A DNA stretch of 64,000 bases from Aplidium turbinatum (lineage: Eukaryota; Chordata; Ascidiacea; Aplousobranchia; Polyclinidae), in contig OU964928.1 in assembly GCA_918807975.1 (NCBI GenBank), forward strand, positions 15,645,823 to 15,709,822, read 5' to 3'. The notes under the pieces were generated by a model. It did no database searches. It had not been told where the DNA came from and saw nothing but the letters and a program-made list of their open reading frames with translations. Positions 36,001-45,000 of the stretch are shown in pieces. Each line of letters starts with the position of its first letter. Position 1 is the stretch's first letter. A program made the translations under genes and the position numbers.

Positions 36001-39000
36001 ACTCTTATGCCGGCTCGTTGAAAATTTAGATTACGTAGACAGTAGACAGGAAGGCAAGGAAGCCAATCTTCGTGTCTACCTTAAGGCACGCCTTTAAGTG
36101 TCCTGCCAAAGATATAGCCGCATGCTCTTGAGCGGTGTCGAGACGGCGCCCTTTCGAGTGCCGTACCAGGGCTCTCACCACTCGGTAAGCAGCCGACAAT
36201 TTTAAACTGGTCCTCTATTGATGCCAATTCCAGGGGTCCCACTCAAGACTTTCCTATTTTTTTTATGATTTTATGCCAAAAAAGTAAAAATTTTTATGAT
36301 TTTTTATGAATTTTTTTGGTTATTTTATGATTTTTTTTATGATTTTCCATCAAAATTTTATGCTTTTTTTATGATTTTACATCAGAGCTCGATATTTTGT
36401 TATATTTAATTTTTTAAAGTATATATTTCTTTTTACACTTTAAGGACACTCACAGCAAGGCAGTTGAAACATTTCACGAACAACATAGAATTTTTAAAAA
36501 TAAGACTGAAAATGGCGTTCGTTCAATTTCAAAGTTAACTTACTTGTTGAGACAAAGTTAATTGGTAAAGAATTCACTTTTACAATCTTTTCTTTTTAAT
36601 TTCAGTTTGGAGCCTAGCAAGCACTTTCTCACATTTTCTTTTACGATCACGGCCGATGTCAATTCTTGCTTCAGCTGCTTGAAGAACTTTCCGATCCAAT
36701 GCTGTGTTTGACAATGCCTCCTGAAGCTTTGCATGCCCATCTCCAATAATTTCATCAGCAGCTTTAATGTTTGCTTCAGTTTTTTTAATTTCATCTTCAT
36801 TTTTTTCGATTCCCTTGTTTTTCTGCCATATTGTTGGCTTCAACAGTAGCCTGAGCACTTTCTTTCTCTTTTCTCAATTTTTCTTCCAGGGCTCTTTCCT
36901 GCTCAAGGTCAGCCATATACTTTGCACGAGCACCCTTCACTTCTGAAACTAGTGTTCTGTTAATGGGAAAGTTTACCTCATCATCATACCGATTTAATTC
37001 ATCTTCCACCATTCTCAGTGCAACAATTGTGATTTCTCTAAGAAAACTTCTATGTGAATCAATCAAATGTTATTAATGGAGAAACCTCTTTCAGGACTGG
37101 CATTACCGTGACTTAATGTTAGAACACATTTTGCAAGACTAAGTAGTTGCAGATATTTTTTTATCCCAGCATCATCTAACAGGCCTCCAATTTTTGTCCA
37201 ATAATAGTCAATTCTCTTGTAGGAAGACACTTTTGGTAAGGGTGTTACAGTTAAACCATATTTGATTAGTGCCTGAGTCCAGTAAGAAGATTGGGAATTG
37301 GTGTATTTGTTACTTTCAAGATCAGTCTTTTTGTAAAACTCATCTAGAATATCCTTAGATTGATACCGTAACTACTGTAGTCTTGCCTTATCATAAAGCT
37401 CTTCTCTTGAAACAGATACATCATTGCAAAAGCATTTGCAAGGCACTTTTTAAGGCAATTGGAGACTGATTGACGATAGACGTTGTAGCTCCAACATCAT
37501 TTCTTTTTACTGGGTGCAAAAATTGTGCCTGCTTAATAACAGATGACTGTAATGGCAAATGATGTAAACTAAAAGGTAACTTGTAGCAACCACAAAAAAG
37601 TTTAGACAGTCAGATTTAAATTTCTTCTTGTCAGCTTCAGTAAGGACTGCAATATCACTGTCACTGACTAAAAATTTTGCTCGTGTTCCAGCATCAATCA
37701 AGTTCAACGGCTTCTGAAGTTCTTTGTTTGTGACATCAAGCAAAAGATTTTCTGACTCTGTGGATGATATGTTCTTTTTTTTGATCAATTTGCTAAACAA
37801 AGCCATGATTAGATAGCACATGGCTGAGTAAAGAATGTGAATCAGTGGCTCTTCACATTGGAATTGGACTAAAAACCGTTCAAAGTCACCAAAAGCAAAT
37901 CATACAAATGAAATATAAGCTTCAATCAAAGGATCCTTTAATGCTTCTGAAATCCTTTTGTATCTCTGGGTGGATGCAATGTTTGACTTGAAGTTTTTTT
38001 GCTTAGGCAAAAACTGCAGGAAGTAATGTCAGAGGTCCCACTCAAGATTTAAGGACATGTCCGCCGTGAATTTCGAGGCCTGAGTAACACATTGCTTGCA
38101 AATGGCCTCAATAGTTTCCTTGCCTAGCTCTACGCTTTTTCCCAAAACATTGCTGTCAAATTATCCTTTCACCATTCTTCCACAATAACTGCAATGTCTT
38201 GAAATCTTGTCAGCGTCTACTTGTCTATGTCTAATGACGTTTAAAACATGCAATGAAGGTATTTAGCTACGCTCCTTTTCTAATTCCAGCTCCACAGACA
38301 ACGCTGGACTTGATTACGCAACCACAGGTTTATCCTAAATCAGCTCATTCAACAGACGGCGTTACAATCGTTACACAAATAATTAAGCTGTTATCATGGT
38401 TGGAACTGTTACACATTGCACTATCTCAATTTTTTTTTGATTTTTACATTCTCAGTTCTCCATCAACACTAAATTTTATGATTTTTTATGATTGCGTCTA
38501 AATTTTATGCTATTTTATGATTTTTTCCAAATCAAGCAAAATTTTATGATTTTTTATGATTTTATGCCGAGTGGGACCCCTGCAATTCGAATAATTCATT
38601 GGCAACGTGCACGCTCAGGCTTTCAGCTTCGAAAAAATCACTTACCGTGATGACGTGTTTGATTTTGCAGAGGCAGAAACTCTTGAGTTAAGTTCTTGGG
38701 CAGTGGTTTTTGATGGTTCTCAATAGATATGACGTCATTAGTTACGTTGGAGTAACTTGGATCGGGAACAGCACCAGCATTTTCAATACTTCCTTTTTGG
38801 TGTCTGAGGAAAGTAGAGCACATAAGCCACTCGGTGATCAGTGAGTCTATTCAACATTTAAGGATTGGTGCGTGGGTGAAACAAAGTCGATCAAACACCA
38901 CACGCAGAACATGAAAGGAAATAAATAAACTAACCAAACCTACACAATTTTGATTCTCTTTAACACATACCATCCAAACGAATTACCTTTTGTGATCCAA

Positions 39001-42000
39001 GAGCATATCATCAAAGGATTCTTCTTTCCCTTCAGTATTAGAATATACTCGTGACCGCGTGTTTCTTGGGAAACGTTTTGGATTACGCCTTTTCTTTGCC
39101 CTGAACATAAAAATCAAAATGTTCACTAGGTCAAAGTAGTAAGAAGTCACACTAATGCACAGTGAAGCACGTGCTTGGACGTCTACAGACGTTAAATCAA
39201 TATAAAAAGAGCTGATTTGCAGAAATAGATGGCCTCATTTGTAACGCACCAGCAGCTCTGAGGCAACGCAGTAGAAAGAAGGAGTTAATTCTTCCTAGCT
39301 ATGAGCACAAGGATAAGCAGTTAAGCACTCATTCAACATTAAGAGGGAGAATGCATTAACAGTGCACAAAGTCCTATGGCTAGGGTTAAATCTACACAGA
39401 AAAAAACTTCTTTTATCTACCTTAAAGCAGTAGTCTCCAATTCACTACACATAAAGAATTTACACGCAAAAGTACCTAAAGTAAACTACAATGCAAACTA
39501 TATAATATTCATACAAACAACTTATCCTAGTGAAATATTTGACAAGGTAGTGCTACAAGCGTTTTTAGTGCAGTACTTTTACAGTTTATTGTGCAATGTT
39601 GAATTTTTCTTGGAAACAGAACTTTGAAAACTTTCAAAATTAAAACCACATTCACGACTACGCATTTCAAACATTCACAGTAAAAAAACATCAACTTCTC
39701 ATAAACGTTAAGTACATACGCAAATCTTTTGTATATAAGCAATTAAGCAAAGCATTGAGACCTTGATCGGCTGGATGCTCCTGAAGGTGGCCTTCTGTTG
39801 AATTCTGAATATTCCGCTGGTATAAGATGAAAATCTGATTTTGATCTATGAATTGCACTGTGGTGTGGTGATAGTGGTCTGTCGTGTTGCATGGGGAAAG
39901 GTGGCCGTTCAAGAACTTGATGTTTATAGGCTGCTGGTTCTCTTGCAGAAAATTCTTCTAGCCTTCGCCGATCTTCAAGAAGACGAGGGTGCACGGGCGC
40001 GAAAGGAGGAGATCGTGAACGAGAACGCCTCATCTGCACAGGCATATCTGGATATTGAGGAATATGGCGAGTGTCTGCTGTAATGGGATATTTTTCAACT
40101 TGTCTTTTATGAAAATAACCAGGATGTGGCGGGGGATACCGAGGAGGTTGGGGATCATGAAAAACGAACCGTTCGTGAAGTTGTCCGTCAGAAGCTGGAT
40201 GAGCAAAATGTCTATTAGATGGTATGTTTGTCGGGCCATGAAGAGGTCTGGAGTGACTGTATGGATTGTCACCGTACGTTAGCTGGTCAACTGGGGATGC
40301 AGCATATCTTCGCATGTTATATTCACTGTCCTGTTTGGCTTCAATAAAATGTGATCTGGCTGGTAAAGCGGAATTGTTCGCAGAACAGCCAACTGGTTTT
40401 CCTGAAAAAACAAACTTTTGCATTTTAATATTTATATAGAGAAATAAAACATAGTAACTTTAGCGGGTTTAGCATACTTTATTTCACACAAAATATAACA
40501 TAATTAAATAAAATAAACTCAAACGTTTTCGACACGTACGTGTGTCCTCATCAGGAATTAAATCTGCAATACATAAAATGAAAAATCGTAAGATAAATTT
40601 GACTATGCACTGTAACTGTAACGACACTCTGGACTGAAAGCACAAACTGAACAAATGATACGAGAATGATTGCGAGTAAATTATGCGGTGGGAAACAGAT
40701 CACGTGAGGTGTAGACTACAGGCATTGGACAAAACAATTAGAACACACACAAAAGGAACGATGAGCCACAGGCGAATAACTGCCGGTTGAGAAATGGATT
40801 GTTACGTTTGATTCTTAAGGCTTCCATGATCTTAGTCTGAAAATCAGATCTGCCTCGAGAGATGATTTTAAATTGGTCGATCGAGACATTGTCAGTGCAC
40901 GTTTCACAAGAGGCGATGTGCTCTTTAATTGCACTTTTAGTTGTTAGGTTTGGGTTTAAGTGCTCCCCGGCCCTTGTCAACAAATGTCTGGTTGACATAC
41001 CAATGTATGTCTGGTTTGCGTCACGCAAACAACTAAATTTATACACAACATTTGAAGAAAGAGCAAAGGGGTTAGGCGACTTCAATTGAAAATATTGGTG
41101 CACTTTAAATGTTTTATACACAGGATGAATGTCACATGAAAATTTCTTTTTTATAAGTTTAGCTAGGTTTTTCGCAAAAATTGTTGAATCTTTTCCTAGG
41201 TAGGGTATATTAATGAAATAACTAAAATCTACTTCTTCAGGCGTGTCTTTTGGTTCATCAGCCATGAAGGTGTTTAAGACTTTATTGAAAAAGTGAAAAG
41301 GATATCCATTTAAATAAAACATGTTTTTTAATTTCTTGATTTCTTTCTGAAACAACTGATCATCAGAACACACCAAACGAGCTAACCGGCAGTTATTCGC
41401 CTGTGGCTCATCGTTCCTTTTGTGTGTGTTCTAATTGTTTTGCCCAATGCCTGTAGTCTACACCTCACGTGATCTGTTTCCCACCGCATAATTTACTCGC
41501 AATCATTCTCGTATCATTTGTTCAGTTTGTGCTTTCAGTCCAGAGTGTCGTTACAGTTACAGTGCATAGTCAAATTTATCTTACGATTTTTCATTTTATG
41601 TATTGCAGATTTAATTCCTGATGAGGACACACGTACGTGTCGAAAACGTTTGAGTTTATTTTATTTAATTATGTTATATTTTGTGTGAAATAAAGTATGC
41701 TAAACCCGCTAAAGTTACTATGTTTTATTTCTCTATGGTTTAACAAAGCAAACTCTCTACCAAAGCTTTAATATTTATATATGCAATACACGTTCAGGTT
41801 CATACTTGACACAAACAAAGCCCAGAGAAAGAAAAATTATCAATACAATAAAGCATTTAAATTGCCGGTGTATCAAGCTACATAATACGTCGTAAGAAAC
41901 AGAGTTTTAACATTTTAAATTTTAATGCTGCAAAAGACAAATAAATTGGTAGCAAATCATCTCCTACAGTCAAACCAATCGCGTGAAAGAGTATTATTCC

Positions 42001-45000
42001 AAGAAATGATTACCACAACATTGCGCAACAACTATTGATTTAGGACACCAAAACTTGAAGACAATTTAGAACATTAACAGGATGTCTTTTCAAAATGAAA
42101 TAAGAGGTAAAGTTTTTGAGAAATTCAAAAGAATCTACCTGACATGCTATTCGTGATTTCTTCTCTTAAATCACCTTCTTGTATTAAATGAGCTCCAACT
42201 GCAGCAGATAAAGCATCCGACATTTCGTCTTACATGCAAAAAAATAATAACATTGTAAGACTTTTTAAATACATTAAGATTATTGTAAAAATCATCTCTA
42301 AGGGGTTTTCACTACTAGTACTTGTCAAGTCAGGCCTCTAAGCTGAGAAGTCGTTAAATGGCCTCCGAAACTACCGCGCGGGTAGGGCCATGTTTGGTCT
42401 ACGATTTCAGCCTTCAAATTAGGCGTCGGCAATTGCCGAGATAAATATGCTGACGCAAGCAAAGAACAACGTGTGAAATTCGTCTGCAAAAACGTGCGGA
42501 CACAAATTTTGAAAATGTGTGGACGACAGAAACCTAGTCAGGAAATCAGACTGTAGACCAAAGGGTCTCAAACTCAAACTGCTCTAAAGGCCAAATGAAC
42601 ACTTGTAAATTAACCCGAGGGTCGCAAATGAAATCAATGTGAAAACATATGTTGCCTCTTTAATGTAAAGCTTTTGTATTTTAGTTTCAAGCGGTTTATC
42701 TGACCGCAAACCTATAAACGGTTTTGATAACACACAACAGTATCAAGGTTGCCAGATGGGTAAATGGTGCAATAAACAATTACATTGATATAATTCAGTA
42801 AAAGTTGAAACCGCTTAGCACGAATAAAAGCTTCCCATATGAACCAGATAAAAATTTGGAAAAAATTGATGTAGTTCAACGTTTTTTTTTATAAATGAAA
42901 AGCATAAAACTAATAGCAAATTTTGTGACTTTTTCAGTACAATGGCTACTCTCGACCTTTGGTGTGACGTTGCAACTCTATGCAAACTACGACAACGATT
43001 GATAGGCCTAATCGGATAGCACCAGTCACTAACTTATAAGTGATTAACGAGTCAGCGATCGAGTAGTTAAAAACAACAGCTAGCAATGCCAACTACCATT
43101 AACCGGGTTGCTTCTGGAAAATTTTGTTTGTTTTTTGCAACATCATTGATCCAAAACTTCATTTTTTTAAATACACAAAAAGTGATCTTGATCTTTAAAT
43201 TCACCAAACTGGTGATCTTGCCCATCTCTGATTATTTCAAAGTTTAAAAATGCATCGCAGGCCGCATGTGGCTTGCGCGTTTGAAACCCTTGCTGGAGAC
43301 GTTGAATTAATGTAAAAAAACGGCTGATCTGCTGTCTGGGTCTATACTCCGTTAGTATAATAGTTGAAACTTTCTTTTCTCCATTCGCGTTCGTTCATGC
43401 TCTCGTCTACTTGGGAAGCAGTACATTTAAATGCAACACTAACATTTTTAACAATCCTAGCAAACCACCTAGATTTACATTAAAAAGTTGCATCCTTCCC
43501 TGTTACCAGATGCTCTTCAGATTTTCAGCAGAAGCATCTATATGTTCTAGTGCAGGGGTCACCAACCTTTTTTGCATGCGGGCCACTTTGGCATTAAGGA
43601 GAGCTGTGGCGGGCCGCACTAATAAAATTTTAGGTAGGTTGACTCTTATGCTAGAAATGGACGCACTTCGTACCCAGTGTCCAGCGTTACATGTTGTTAC
43701 TATTTATCTTAGAATACCGCAGCAACAAAATTAGTCGAACAACGCTACTGCCAGGCCAAGCTCCTTTAACAACACTTTTGACTTCTTTTAACAATGTCTA
43801 ATAAGCAAGGCCACTTGTTTTGCGCACTTGTAGCGAGGCGAACGGTTTTATTAGAATATTCATCGCCAAGCAAGAGTGATGTTGTCACTTCGCTTCACAA
43901 AACGTACCTTGCAATTAACAGTTTCAGTAACCAAAGAAATGTTTGACACATCGCAATACAGGCAACAACAGTGACCTGCTATGCTGCTAACATATCAGCG
44001 AAAAATAGGCTCCAATAACAGGGAGAAACAAACTAGGCACCATGAAACAAACGGTTGTGGAAATCACCGAAAAAACGTTTCTATCGTAACTCATGAACGG
44101 TGTTTCCTCTAAAAAAGCAATGAGTTGGTTTTTCATCTTTTTGTGAGAGTCTATAAAACCATATTTCTTGATTATTAGACAACTGTCACTTGCGGTGCTT
44201 ATCAGCATGGCAAGAATTGTTGATTAACAACATTTTGCAGTTACCAAACTAAATATTTTCATAATACAAGGTCCAGAAGTTGTCTCATGAAAATACAACC
44301 ATAATACAACCAGAAGTAATTCAACCAACACCTGTCAGAAGATATTTCATTTTCTTGATACAACCAGAAAATGTCTTTAAATTTATATATAATATTTTGC
44401 CAATTTATTATAAATTGAGTTGGCACACCGGCCTATTTTGCTAACAAAAACTTGCTTGAAGGGAACTCTGCTCGTGAAACACAATAACGGTGAAACGCAC
44501 ACTAGTGTTTACATGACACTTACAAACTTAAAATAAGCAACCCTATGCTCACAGACAATTTCGAAATTCGAAAACGGACGTTTTAGTCAACCACTGGGAC
44601 AGTGTGGCTGGACATCGCATTGGAATAACGTTAAGCGACCCCCACTTAGAACTATACAATCTGAATGGTCGGTCGGTGGAATCGTATGCAAAGCAAAAAT
44701 ATGCTTCCCGGAAAGTATTTTTGGTTAGCCTACACTTGTACGCTGATACCTTCCGCGGGCCGCAGCGATACAGCGTGACGAGCCGCATGCGGCTCGCGGG
44801 CCGCCATTTGGTGACCCCTGTTCTAGTGCATTATAGTTTTTGCAAGATAACAACAGCACAAAAGTAGCCCACAATTACACATAATATAGCCTACACAAAG
44901 ACTATATTCAACCACTAATCAAACTATCAACTTGTGCCAGCGATTATGACTGCTAGCAAGTATAGTAGATTAACCTCCAGTCAAATATGAATCTTGCATG

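Larger units (their letters stand above)
30208..39100 (-). other. ZFC3H1: ZFC3H1 exons 4-13: disordered region with acidic/leucine motif
   Basis: Exon 4 is highly basic (KKRRNPKRFPRN). Exons 5-7 are polar and disordered. Exon 8 carries a run of aspartates followed by EELLTLRSAALLSAYHR. This resembles the repeated E-E-L-x-L-R-x-x-L-L-x-S-L motif of vertebrate ZFC3H1. Exons 10-11 add a Lys/Glu-rich helical part, exon 12 is acidic, and exon 13 (563 nt) is acidic and proline-rich. The intron between exons 12 and 13 holds a nested DNA transposon pair, and intron 5 holds a 2.35-kb element. Confidence 0.85.
40439..41769 (-). mobile_element. Penelope-like retroelement (endonuclease part with inverted terminal repeats)
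   Basis: Inverted terminal repeats of about 330-350 bp flank a GIY-YIG endonuclease frame. A 12-bp duplication AATATTTATATA bounds the element (40427-40438, 41770-41781). The reverse-transcriptase part is missing, so this is a 5'-truncated copy. Both repeats carry a hammerhead core, in opposite orientation. It lies in ZFC3H1 intron 2, on the same strand as the gene. A related short relic lies at 24.0-24.3 kb. Confidence 0.88.

Noticed and set aside
40439-41769. LTR retrotransposon
   Set aside because: The repeats are inverted, the only domain is GIY-YIG, and the flanking duplication is 12 bp. All of these point to a Penelope-like element.
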